A stretch of DNA of 64,000 nt. Origin: Primulina eburnea. Its lineage: Eukaryota > Streptophyta > Magnoliopsida > Lamiales > Gesneriaceae. Location: positions 62,001 through 126,000 of the forward strand of contig NW_027331472.1 in the NCBI RefSeq assembly GCF_022965805.1, given 5' to 3'. This document shows, in pieces, positions 32,001-43,202 of this stretch (its first letter is position 1; every line of letters begins with the position of its first letter). The notes under the pieces were generated by a model. That model was not told where the DNA came from. It saw nothing but the letters and a program-made list of their open reading frames with translations, and did not search any database. The position numbers were made by a program, and so were the translations under genes.

Positions 32001-33815
32001 TCAAAGAAAACGGGGATTTCAAATGGGAAGATTTACATTAGAGGGATTTTGATGTGATCAAGGGATACGTATTTGATCTTCCTGTTTTTATGCCACTCGA
32101 GAATGGAACGCCTCTTAAATTATATGTTTTTACTGCTCATGAATCAATTGGATGTTTGCTAGTTCAAAATAATCAAGAATGAAATGAGAAGGCTATTTAT
32201 TATTTGAGTAGATTCCTTACTCCAATAGAAGTGAAGTATTATGTGACTGAAGTTATGTTTAACGTTGAATTATTCATGTACTAAGTTAATACATTAGTTG
32301 ATTCAATCAAGAGTATTTGTTGTGGCTAAAACTGATTTGATTGAGTGCATGCTTAATAAACTCATTCTCTCTGGTAAAATTGGTAAATGATCTTTAACAT
32401 TGGATAGGGATGTAAACGAACCAAACCGTTTGTGAGCTATTCGAAGCTCGATTCGATAAAAGCTCGTTGAGCTCGTTTAATGAGGCTCGTTAAGATAAAA
32501 AAACCAAACTCAAGCGTTACATTATTCGGCTCGTTAGCTCGTGAACATGTTCTTTGGTAAGTTCATGAGTAATTTTTTAGATGGAAAAATAATAGTTTTG
32601 ATATTTGATTTATTGATTTTGCATATTATCTATGAAATATATAGAAAAATCTATTAAATTTATTTATTATAATAAATTTACAAATTTTAATAAGAATAAT
32701 ATATTTTTCTTTAAATAAATAATTTACTTTTTGATTAATTGATTGAAAATTTAATAGTATAATTCATATTTATTAAGCTTGTTTAGGCTCGATAAAGGCT
32801 TAAATAAGCTCGTGAGCCATGCATATATTCGTTAAATAAAGCTCGAGCTCGGCTCGATTATAAACGAACCAAGCTCAAACATTCAAGAGTTCGGCTCGAC
32901 TCTACTCGATTATATCCCTAGTAGTGGACGAGTTTACATTGATCTATTATCCCTAAAAGTTAATGAAAGGCCAGGCTATCGCCGATTTTCTAGCTAATCA
33001 CCCTTCATTTGATGAATTTATTGAAGACAATGTTGGGTTTCCAGTTTGTGGAGTGAGAGTTCGACAATGAGAACTAAAATTCAATGGGTCAGGTGCAGAA
33101 ACAACATTCGGAATTTGTGTTTTGATCACCTCCCCAAGAGGTATGAAAATCACTCTCTCTTTTAATTGGGTTTTCGATGCACCAACAATCAACGAAGTAC
33201 GAAGCACTGCTCATTAGACTGGAAATTCTGAAAGACTTAGGAGCAAATGAGTTGTTGATATCAGGGTATTCATAGATGATACTTAAACAACCATTAGGGA
33301 ATTCAAATGTACTAGTTTATCATTAGCACCATATTATGTCGTGACATATCAAATTTTAGATGATTTTGAAGAAGTGACATTGGTGCATGTCCCAATGCAA
33401 GAAAACTAGGAGGCGGATGAGTTAGCACAATTTGCATCAAGATTTAAGATATCTCCTAAATCACACACATGATGGTGCTAATTCATAAGAGATATTACCC
33501 CTCAATTCAGCAAAGAGGGATTCAGGTTGACATACTTAACTTGGATATAAACTTAGCTGGTGATTGGAGAGACGACATAAAACATGTACTGGAATCTCCT
33601 GGGAGAGATATTCCTTATGGTCTGAAAACGAGGGCTCTTAATTACCTTTTCATGGAAGGAGATTTGTACAAGAAAAGTCTTGATGGTTTGTTCTAGAGAT
33701 GCATAGGTTTTCCAAAAGAATTGGATTCATAAAACAAGTTCACGAGGGATTTTGCGGAGAGCACAATCTAGAATTAAGATGAGATGGTTGATCAAAAGGT
33801 ATGGCTACTATAGAC
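29080..33815 (+). pseudogene. Tat-type Ty3/gypsy gag-pol, heavily degenerate and truncated
   Basis: Successive plus-strand fragments in different frames follow the order of a Tat-lineage element. Gag pieces lie near 29730-29870 (YPDYIDVNNPYPRGY, then EHIARFII). The knuckle region AYCKYHNSYNHATKFCWAFK is near 30565, with KFPKKQESMVVDDDPF after it. RT begins near 31262 with EEVEKLLKAKFIKAI and continues with SFMDGFS and MNSIFHDMI. The catalytic motif is YIDV instead of YIDD near 31690. RNase H remnants follow to 32400. Near 32960 come KGQAIADFLANHPS and a second, archaeal-type RNase H with LITSPRGMKI, a hallmark of the Tat lineage. The last recognisable piece is the integrase entry HEGFCGEHN to RYGYY at about 33815, where homology stops abruptly. 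Dozens of stops mark it as the oldest element here. Confidence 0.75.
32405..32920. mobile_element. hAT-like MITE inside the Tat-type pol
   Basis: 516 bp bounded by TAGGGATGTA at the left and the near-complement TATATCCCTA at the right, with GAGCTCG/CGAGC-rich subterminal motifs on both sides. Possible 8 bp target duplication ACATTGGA and GTAGTGGA matches at five positions, so it has decayed. It interrupts the Tat gene between SLTL and DEFTLIYYP. TAGGGATG-type ends with 8 bp duplications are known from non-autonomous plant hAT elements. No transposase is present. Confidence 0.7.
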
Positions 33816-34094
33816 ATATCAACTCGTTTTTTTAATAATCATATGCTATCCCGATCTTGGGCTCTCTATGAGGCCTTATCTCATAAACGAGCTACCTCTA
33901 GGGCTTTCTCCCTTACATACTTTCTCATACACCATCACTCATTGAATATCCAAATTCTGAAAAAGAAAAACATTTTCTGAAAGAATGTTAGGCGTTTTAT
34001 CATCAACATAGCAGTATCACAATGCCAACAACATAGCAAGCGGCACCTCAGCGCCAAAGTATTGGGCATAAGCGCCATCCAACATGAACAAAGC
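33816..34094 (-). repeat. Orphan LTR-like fragment, left part
   Basis: Not related to the Tat pol on its left. On the minus strand, continuing from 49505-49472 across the inserted element, it shows imperfect GGCGCT....GCC dyads (GGCGCTTATGCCC and GGCGCTGAGGTGCC), then AT-richer sequence. This is the same architecture as the Tekay-type LTR arrays, so it may be part of another such LTR, now cut by rearrangement. Confidence 0.4.
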
Positions 34095-34800
34095 TGTGGG
34101 GACCCGGACGCTAATCATGATCTTAATCATCATTGGGTCTAATTAATCAATTATAAAACAGAGTCTAAATTTTTTTTTTAAAATACAAAGCGGAAACGTA
34201 ATGTAATTTACTCAAATTACATATTAAACATGAACATATATACATCTCAGTATAGAAGTACAAGTCCTGTACCACATACATTTAATCAACTAAGGTTTAA
34301 CAACTAATATCAAGTGTCCAACCCTATGTTGCTTCGAAGCCCGGATCTCCACGCTATCTAATCTTCTCTCATCCTCTTCTTGACCCTGATCCAGCCCCAC
34401 CTGTTGTCATGCACACATACAAAACAAGACAACAGCCGGATAACTCCGGTGAGATATAAATATCCCAGTATAAACAATGTATAAATGCAATCATATAAAA
34501 GCATATACGAAAGCATATAAGAAATATTCATAACATGTATCAAATCAGAAACATAAATCAATCTCAGGCATTCAATAATCATGAATGATATAACAATGTA
34601 AATCAACATGTCGTATCAGACTCAACTCATCCGACGCGTCGTCCCAGACTCGACTCCACTGACGCGTCGTCTCAGACTCGACTCAACTCTAACCTAGGGA
34701 TCCCGATGTCTGGATATAGGTAATTATATCGAATCTCAGTCGATAAGAATGAATCAATCCCTAAACGGCATCGATATAATTAATATCTCCAGTGTCTGGG

Positions 34801-35060
34801 CGAATCAGCCGCAGAATTGACAACTCAGTCAATAACCCGACGAATCAGCCGGTAATTAGGCGAATCAGCCAATAATCAGACAACTCAGCCTGTAATTAAG
34901 CGAATCAGCTTAAGTTTAGACGAATCAGTCAATCATCAGACGAATCAGCCGGTGACTAGGCGAATCAGCCTATAATAAGACGAATCAGTCAATAACCCGA
35001 AGAATCAGCCGGTGACTAGGCGAATCAGCCTATGACTCAACGACTCAGTAATCAATACAT
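34801..35060. repeat. 20 bp tandem array (CGAATCAGCC core), left LTR
   Basis: Thirteen units at an exact 20 bp period. The first ten bases, CGAATCAGCC, are well kept; the second ten vary. Confidence 0.95.
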
Positions 35061-35884
35061 ACAGTCAGTATCTAAGCAAATCAATCAATGACTAGCGAAT
35101 CAGCAGTCATTACATGCAGTGGCTATAAATCAATAGACAACAAACATCAATCTCATCAATTACAAGAATCAATGTAATAAACTAAGTATGTGATTTAGGG
35201 AAACTCGAGTCAAACCTTCCTCGAGTTGTGCAATCCCAACACAACATTAATTTATACCTTTCTTTCTGATACCCTGGCTCTGTCGAAGTCTCGAACCCAA
35301 GGCCTGTCAATAACTCAATCTGACAATAACGATATTGAGGATACGGTATCAATACACCACTCAATTAATACTGGATATAATCAGAATTCAATCAAATTAT
35401 GTTTCAACAACATAACATCATAATTTCAATATATCCAGCACTACCATATCAGTCAGATATCAATCCCCACACCTCATAATCGATAATACTTCAATTCTGA
35501 TATCAATTCTCAATCAACTCAACTCTAAAAATCATAACAATTTCATATGGTATCTTTTCCTCAGTCCGGTTTCGATTATACGATGTCTAATATGACAAGA
35601 ACATCATATATGAATCATATCAGATTCTGACAATACCATAATTTAAACTCATATCAAAACGTAGCACAACTTACGTCCAGTTGTAGCCTACGTCGATAGG
35701 AACACAGTACCGAAGTCGGATTCAAAATCGGGCGGACGGATTTCTCACAAAAGGCGTAAGGATTTTCTATGCCAAAGCTTCGACCCTTTCTCTGAATTTT
35801 TGAGGAAAGGAACGAGCAATTCTTACATATATATATCAAAATTGCATGCAAGAAACGTGTCTCATTTCCCATACTGCACGTCAC

Positions 35885-36113
35885 ACCGTGGGTGCGCTCC
35901 ATCTTGTACCGCGGGTGCGCTCATGCTTCGGCATTCTTGTCCATTCTGAAATTGCACGACCGCGGGTGCGGTACATGTCGAGACCGCGGGTGCGGTCATG
36001 TAACCGCGGGTGCGGTAAAGCTTGCACCGCGGGTGCGGTCACCCTTCGATAAAACTGACCAAGTTTCTGTCCATGCACCGCGGGTGCGGTACATGCAAGG
36101 CCGCGGGTGCGGT
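35885..36113 (-). repeat. CpG-rich dyad array, unit ACCGCGGGTGCGGT, left LTR
   Basis: Eight copies, 142-370 bp from the LTR start (minus strand). A TATATATAT tract follows on the minus strand at about 35839-35824. The unit is the same as in the solo LTR at 9069. Confidence 0.95.
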
Positions 36114-36559
36114 GTTGCTTCGGCAACACACTCTGAAATTCAAAATAAATGGCCACACATTATCTTAAATCGTGTCTCAGTTGGCCCTTTCGTAATCACG
36201 TTAAATTATAAATCAATAATCATTGATTAACAGTGATAATTTCTCGGGCATTACATTTCTCCCCCTCTTAGATCTGAGTTCGTCCTCGAACTCGCAAGTA
36301 ATCACTTCAGATATATCAGAAGATATATATACAGAGTTTAAATCAGAAACTCATCGCAATGAATCTGTTCTGAAATTTCAATCTCATATCAAATTCTATT
36401 TCTACAAATAGCTCTGATAAGTCAATCTCGCAATACTGGCTATACAACATCCATATATACCCAACCACAACTCATAACAACTCAACATCATCAGCTGTTA
36501 TCGAGTCAGTTTATCTCAATCCAAGATATATTCGATCTTTAATCTCAGTTACAAACAGT

Positions 36560-36690
36560 CATCGTCCGACGTTGGCATATTCAGTCTGATTATCATTAGC
36601 TATTTTCATTTTCTTCTGAATTAGCTTCATCTTTTCAGTCATATCTCTGATCATGTCAGGTCGAATCTCAGGAACCTTCAGAGATATCAT
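36560..36690 (-). pseudogene. Integrase C-terminal remnant of the gag-only element
   Basis: The minus strand encodes RPDMIRDMTEKMKLIQKKMK followed by IANDNQTEYANVGR. This matches the stretch after the integrase core of Ty3/gypsy elements, where families read E-x-I-x-x-T...I...L..A..RQ..YA..RR. It then breaks. With the protease/RT piece at 45300 it shows that a pol once existed and is now mostly deleted. Confidence 0.6.
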
Positions 36691-37172
36691 TTCAATAAAG
36701 AGGGAATCTGTACTTCTTAACGTACAACGTGTCTAATAGTGTCTTTCCCATACTCATTTAATATTTGTTGTGGTATAAAAACTCACAACATGGCAATAAA
36801 TCCTGCCAATTAGTGTTAAATCAAACACTACAACTCTAAGCCTATGTTCTGGAATCTGGATACTCCACTCTGACTGTCCGTCAGATAGTGAATACTATTC
36901 AGTATTCAGATATAATCTAGTATCCAACTCTTACTGTACATTCGGTCAAATGTGCAAAATCAACCAAAATCACGGTTTAATATAATCAATTCTCAGTACT
37001 CCGTGTAATCTAATCATTTCCCTAACGGAATACTAATAGTATATCATATTTGTACATCTTCATGTACAATTTAGCACTCACAGACTGTGTAGTAGCCCGA
37101 ATTCCAAATTGGGTAATTAACGGATTAATGGTGATTAAGAAGGTTTAATGTGTGATTTTGACCGTGGTCATG

Positions 37173-37395
37173 ATCGGACGGACCGAAGATGGTTCGGTAG
37201 CACCGAAGAGTTCGGACGATCCGAAGTGGGTTCGGTGGATCCGATCATGAGGTGTCAAGAGTTGATCGACACGTCAGTTTACATGCAAGTTCGGATGATC
37301 CGAAGTGTAGGTTCGGTGGATCCGATCATGAGGTGTCAAGAGCCGATGGACACGTAGGAGTTCGGACGTTCCGAAGTAGGTTCGGTGGATCCGAA
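37173..37395 (+). repeat. CpG-rich dyad array, unit TTCGGACGATCCGAA
   Basis: Alternating TTCGGA.GATCCGAA and GTTCGGTGGATCCGATC units, about eight in total, 86-308 bp from the LTR start. The 3' LTR carries the same array at about 43288-43510. Confidence 0.92.
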
Positions 37396-37402
37396 CATAG
37401 CC

Positions 37403-37410
37403 TATAAATA
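37403..37410 (+). promoter_or_regulatory. TATA box of the Tekay LTR
   Basis: TATAAATA in CCTATAAATAGTG, 8 bp after the dyad array; the 3' LTR copy lies at 43518-43525. Transcription of the element probably starts about 30 bp downstream. A possible splice donor AAG/GTAAAC follows at 37591. Confidence 0.8.
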
Positions 37411-38538
37411 GTGCTCGGATTTCCTCATTTTGTATTGCAAATTCTTGAGTTGTGTCTCATATTTGAGAGGTTTGGAAGGTTTCTAGGGTTAGTTGTCGGT
37501 CGAGCGATAGCCAAGAGCTGCCAGGATTGGTAGCGTAGCGACGCCTGAGTTACGAGGCAATCGACATCAAAGGGCTGTCGACGGACGAAGGTAAACCCTA
37601 AACCTTTGGTATTACTGGTTTTGCTAGTCGAGCATGGTAGTATTTTTCATTGGGTATGCTTTTGATGCGTAGGCTTGTTCTAGACCTGATTAGCGGTGTT
37701 GCGTAAGGCTAGGCTTGCTGTGATAGAGGTACGAAAGTACTATCCGAGATATCCTGGTCGAGTATACATCCTTATATGTGTTGCATGATTATGTGGTGAA
37801 TTGATATATGTCATATGATGCATGCTATTATGTCACGTTTTATGATGCATGTTGCATTTCATGTTGAGCCGTATCTCCTTCGAGATAGCCTTTACTGTTG
37901 AGCTGTATCTCTTTCGAGATAAGCTATATCTTGTGGGGCCGCTCAGCCCTGTCTTGTCTTGTGGACGCATGGACACCGAGAGTACACAGTGGCCGACGGG
38001 TCCGGAGGGCTTCGGTGATCCGAGACATTTTAGGTCCACGTCTGTTCTTGTAGTGGATGCAGTGACCCAGAGGAGTACCGCGCGGCACTACCCACTTGGC
38101 GCCTCTAGACTGAGCATTTTGAGATCCTTTGTTACTCCTGTTTCTTGACTACCCTGGTATCATATCATAGCATGTGCATTTCATATAGGCTTGTATACTC
38201 ATGCTTTTGTACTGGGCGTTCTTATCGCTCACGTCCTCGGTTTTGTTTATTTTGGACACCCCATTCCCACGGGGCAGGCCTCAGGTTGGATGGCTCAGGA
38301 GGAGGAGGAGGAGGAGGACGTTGAGTAGCCGGTGGAGTTATTTATTCAGTACTCTTTGATTCGATATGGTTGTACCGTATACTTTCTTTTCATTCTGAGT
38401 TGTTATGGATTTTCGATGGAGTTGTATAACTATCATTTGTTGACCTTTTCCGCTATTATCTCTGATTGTTATTAATTAAGTTAATTGCATGCTTAGTTCT
38501 TGATTAGTAGGTGATTCTGGAACGGGTCACTACATTTA

Positions 38539-38550
38539 TGGTATCAGAGC
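38539..38550 (+). other. Tekay element primer-binding site
   Basis: TGGTATCAGAGC, four bases after the 5' LTR. Confidence 0.92.
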
Positions 38551-38632
38551 ATGCTTACGATTTTGGGATATAGATTCTGTTTTGGGATTTTCTTTGACCA
38601 TTTTACCATTTTCCCCATTCTATCTTGTAGCG

Positions 38633-41600
38633 ATGGCTGACCACTTTGGTGATGAGAGTAGTCAGGGAAGTGTAGGTCGTTGGGGTGACCAGGACGATCG
38701 TAGGCGTCATCGTGAACATCGTCATCGTCGGGATGGTCCTAGGCGTTTTGATTTGCACCGTTTCATTCAGATGGGGCCTAAGCCTTTAGTCGGCGGTGAG
38801 ACTCCCGATGATGCTGAGGATTGGTTAGAGCGCATGGAGAGTTGTTTCCGTGCATTCCAGTGCACCGAGGAGCAGAGGATGGAGACCCTTAGTTTTCTTC
38901 TCGAGGGCCGTGCGCGCAAGTGGTGGCGATCGACTTCTGCGCCGATAGTCCAGTCTCAGGGTACGGTGATCTGGGCCGATTTCCGTGCAGCTTTCATGCA
39001 GCTGTATTTTCCTCCAGCCCTTCGCCAGGCAAAGACGATTGAGCTCCTGAATCTTAAGCAGGGGAGTATGTCTGTTGATGAATATCAGCAGAAGTTCTTC
39101 GAGTTGTTACCCTTTGCCCCTCATATCAGTGGCAGTTCTGAGGCCAAGTATGACCATTTCCTCCAGGGTCTTAACCAGGAGATCTTTGATCGAGTCACTG
39201 TCTGTGATAATCCTACTTCGTATGATGGATTAGTGAACCGGTGTCGCCAGGCAGAGATCAGTCTCCAGCGTGGTAGGGCTATTCTTTCTTCTAGACCTCC
39301 GAGTACTTTGAGCCCTCGATCTCAGTCTTTCAAGAAATCTGGTTCTTCTTCTTCTGGATCTGGATCACGGTCTAGCGGTGTTTTCCGCTTTGGTAAGAAG
39401 AAGGTTTCTTGTGTGCATTGTGGGAAGAACCATCCATCGGAGCAATGCCGATCAGCCGCGGGAGCTTGTTTTCAGTGCGGAGAGATGGGTCATCTCAAGA
39501 AGAATTGTCCTCAGTTGCGAGGTGGAGCAGGATCTGGTTCCGGATCTCAGACGACTGTTCAGCAGAGGAGGCAGGGTCAGGCAGTGGGTAGTTCAAATCT
39601 TCGACCTCGTGCCCAAGGTCAGGTTTTTGCGCTGAACCAGGATCAGGCTGCAGATGAGACAGAGAGAGTCATAGCAGGTACTTTTCGTTTATGCGGTATT
39701 CCTGCTGTTGTTCTTATTGATACCGGAGCATCACATTCATTCATTTCTGCACGATTTGTTAAGCGTCATAAGTTACCATATGTTTCTCTAGACGTCATTC
39801 TTTCCGTTTCTACCCCGATGGGTCATTCGGTGTTAGCAAAGCGTCTAGTGATGGGTTGTCCCTTAGATTTTGAGGGTAACGAATTGATTGCGAATCTTAT
39901 GATCTTGGAGATGGAAGATTTTGATTGTATTCTAGGTATAGACCTATTGACTACCTACCGAGCTACCGTGGATTGTTACCAGAAGCTTGTTCAGTTTCGT
40001 ACGACTGAGAGCTCTAGTTGGTTTTTCTATGGTGAGGGAGCGCGACCTCCGATGCCAGTGGTATCTGCTCTGAAAGCCTGTCGTGCTTTAGAGGCGGGCG
40101 GGGAAGGCTACCTCATCTATGCGATTGATTCCTCCACAGGTAGTGTTGGTATAGATGATATTCCAGTGGTTTGTGAATTTCCTGATGTTTTCCCAGATGA
40201 GATTCCTGGTTTTCCTCCGGTTAGAGAGGTGGAATTTGGCATTGAGTTAATGCCAGGGACTGCACCGATTTCTCGTGCCCCCTATCGTCTTGCTCCGTCA
40301 GAGATGAGAGAATTGAAGCAGCAATTGCAGGATCTTCTTGATAAAGGTTATATTCGCCCGAGTGTTTCACCTTGGGGAGCTCCAGTCTTGTTTGTCAAGA
40401 AGAAAGATGGATCTATGCGATTGTGCATTGATTATCGCCAGCTGAATCGAGTGACGATCAAAAACAAGTATCCATTACCTCGTATCGATGATTTGTTCGA
40501 TCAGCTTCAGGGTACCTCTGTTTACTCCAAGATTGACTTGCGATCGGGTTATCATCAGATGAGAGTTAGAGATGATGATATTTCCAAGACTGCATTTCGT
40601 ACTCGATATGGGCATTACGAGTTTCTAGTTATGCCATTCGGATTGACAAATGCGCCAGCGGTGTTCATGGATCTGATGAACCGAGTCTTTCGGGATTTTT
40701 TTAGATCAGTTTGTTGTGGTTTTCATCGACGATATCTTGATTTATTCTCACAGTGTGGAAGAGCATATCCAGCACTTGAGGATTGTGTTGCAGATTCTTC
40801 GCGAGAAGCAATTGTATGCTAAGCTGAGTAAGTGCGAGTTCTGGATTGATCGTGTAGTATTCCTTGGTCATGTGATTTCCAAGGAAGGAATTTCTGTGGA
40901 TCCTAGCAAGATTGAGGCAGTGCTGAATTGGTCACGTCCGACGACGGTGGCTGAGATCCGTAGTTTTCTAGGTCTGGCAGGGTATTATCGTCGCTTCATC
41001 GTGAATTTCTCTCAGGTAGCTAGACCATTGACGCAACTTACTCGGAAGGATGTTCCATTTGAGTGGTCATCTGAGTGCGAAGATAGTTTCAGAGAGCTTC
41101 GTCGACTTCTGACTTCTGCACCTGTTTTGGCGTTACCGTCAGGATCTGATGGTTTCAGTGTTTACACCGATGCTTCTTTTCAAGGCTTAGGGTGTGTGTT
41201 GACGCAGAATGGTCATGTGATCGCTTATGCTTCCAGACAGTTGAAACCTCACGAGGAAAAGTATCCTATTCATGATCTAGAATTAGCTGCTATTGTGTTT
41301 GCGCTAAAAATCTGGCGTCATTACTTGTACGGGGTTAAGTTTGAAATTTTTACTGATCATAAGAGTCTGAAGTATCTGTTCACTCAGGCTGAGTTGAACA
41401 TGAGACAACGTCGTTGGATGGATCTACTTAAAGATTATGACTGCGAGATCAAATACCATCCAGGTTCTGCGAATCTCACAGCCGATGCTCTTAGTCGCAA
41501 GGTGAGAATCTCTGCACTTCAGACCAGTGCTATGATTAGTACTATCCAGGATTGTTGTTCATTGGGATTTAATTTCAAACATCGGAAAGGTATGGAGAGC

Positions 41601-43052
41601 ATTCGTGTTGCTACCATTTTATCTGAGCCAATTTTGTTCGCTCGGATTCGAGATGCTCAGATGTCTGATCTCAAGACTCAGAGATTAGCCCGATTGGTTG
41701 GTGGAGATAGCAATTTCCATTATCAGTCTAATGGTCTTCTGTGTTTGTCTAATCGGGTTGTGGTACCAGAGGATGATACTTTGAGGGAAGAAATCTTGGC
41801 TCAGGCTCATCGAAGCAAGTTGAGTGTCCATCCGGGAAGCAACAAGATGTATAAAGATTTGAGGACACGATTTTGGTGGAAAGGGATGAAGCGCAGCGTT
41901 TATCAGTTTGTTTCCAAGTGTCTTGTTTGTCAGCAAGTTAAGGCAGAGCACCGTCGACCGGGAGGATTATTGTTGAACTTACCTATTCCCGAATGGAAGT
42001 GGGAGCATATCGCGATGGACTTCTTTACTCACTTACCATTGTCTTCGAGGAATAGTGATGCTATTTGGGTAGTGGTGGATCGACTCACCAAGTCTGCTCA
42101 TTTTCTGCCATATAACCGTGATTTCACTTTCGATCGTATGGCTCGATTGTACATTCAAGAGATTGTACGTTTGCATGGGGTGCCAGTTAGTATTGTCAGT
42201 GACAGAGATCCTCGTTTTACCTCACGATTTTGGGGTAGTTTCCAGGCGGTATTGGGTACGTCCCTAAGTTTAAGTACAGCTTATCATCCAGAGACCGACG
42301 GTCAGACGGAGAGGACTATCCGTACACTTGAGGATATGATGCGAGCTTGTGTGATGGATTTCGGAACCGCTTGGCAGGATCATTTGCCTTTGATTGAGTT
42401 CGCGTACAACAACAGCTATCATCGTAGTATTGGTATGGCACCATTTGAGGCGTTGTATGGGCGACGTTGTCGTACTCCATTATTTTGGGATGAAGTTGGG
42501 GAACGACATGTTGAGGGACCGGAGTTAGTCCAGCAAGCTATTGATAAGGTTGCAATAATCAAGAAACGGATTAAGATCGCTCAGGATCGACAGGCTAGTT
42601 ATGCGAACACCAAGCGGCGACCTCTTTATTTTCAGCCAGGTGAGAAAGTGTTTCTCCGAGTTTCGCCTTTTCGCAGGATTTTGAGATTTGGTCTCAAGGG
42701 TAAGCTGTCTCCGAGATTTATTGGTCCATTTGAAATATTGGAAAGCGTGGGAGATTTGGCTTACAGACTTGCATTGCCGCCGTACCTATCAAGTATTCAT
42801 GATGTGTTCCACGTATCTTTGTTGAGACGATACGTAGCAGATGAGTCTCACATCTTGCATCCCTCTGAAGTTCAACTAAATTCGGATTTGTCTTACGTGG
42901 AACGACCAGTGCGGATCCTCGATCGCAAAGACAAGGTGTTGCGGAATAAGATCATTCCTCATGTCTTAGTTCAGTGGCAGCGCAGAGGCACTGAAGAAGC
43001 CACTTGGGAGCTAGAGAGTCGTATGCGTTCGGAGCATCCAGAGCTCTTTTGA
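38633..43052 (+). pseudogene. Tekay gag-pol polyprotein with one frameshift in RT
   Basis: From the ATG at 38633 ([14 protein letters not shown]) the frame runs to 40822; the true continuation is in the next frame from about 40700 to the stop at 43050-43052. In order it has gag (residues 45-220) and two knuckles, [13 protein letters not shown] and [14 protein letters not shown]. The protease has [12 protein letters not shown] near 39715, and RT has [16 protein letters not shown] near 40395 with the active site FIDDILIYS near 40718. RNase H has [18 protein letters not shown] and [11 protein letters not shown]. Integrase has the HHCC zinc region near 41805-41940 and D, D, E at [13 protein letters not shown] and [14 protein letters not shown] module and a chromodomain ([15 protein letters not shown] to EATWELE, 42890-43050) close the protein. 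The break is one extra T in the seven-T run at about 40697. The chromodomain directs integration to marked chromatin in this lineage. Confidence 0.93.
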
Positions 43053-43189
43053 GTTATACTTTGTTTATGTTTGTGTTTTCAGTTGTAATCGAAATATCAG
43101 TTGTATTCAACAACAATTGAGATGTAATAACGATGTTGTTATTTCGTTTTGTTCATCCTCTAAGCCTGATTTCGAGGACGAAATCTTTT

Positions 43190-43202
43190 AAGGGGGGGAG
43201 AA
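43190..43202 (+). other. Tekay element polypurine tract
   Basis: AAGGGGGGGAGAA directly before the 3' LTR start. Confidence 0.92.

Larger units (their letters stand above)
34095..36255 (-). repeat. 3' LTR of the gag-only gypsy element
   Basis: 2161 bp; the minus strand starts TGTAATGCCCGAG and ends GGTCCCCACA. Contains a 20 bp tandem array (34801-35060) and a dyad array (35885-36113). Confidence 0.95.
37088..38534 (+). repeat. Tekay element 5' LTR
   Basis: 1447 bp, TGTAGTAGCCCGAATT to CACTACA. Includes a dyad array (37173-37395), TATA box (37403) and a GGA trinucleotide run near 38300. Confidence 0.96.

Noticed and set aside
35885..36113. Regularly spaced short repeats resembling a CRISPR array
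   Set aside because: They lie in a eukaryotic LTR, spacing is irregular, there are no cas genes, and the same array occurs in both LTRs of the element.
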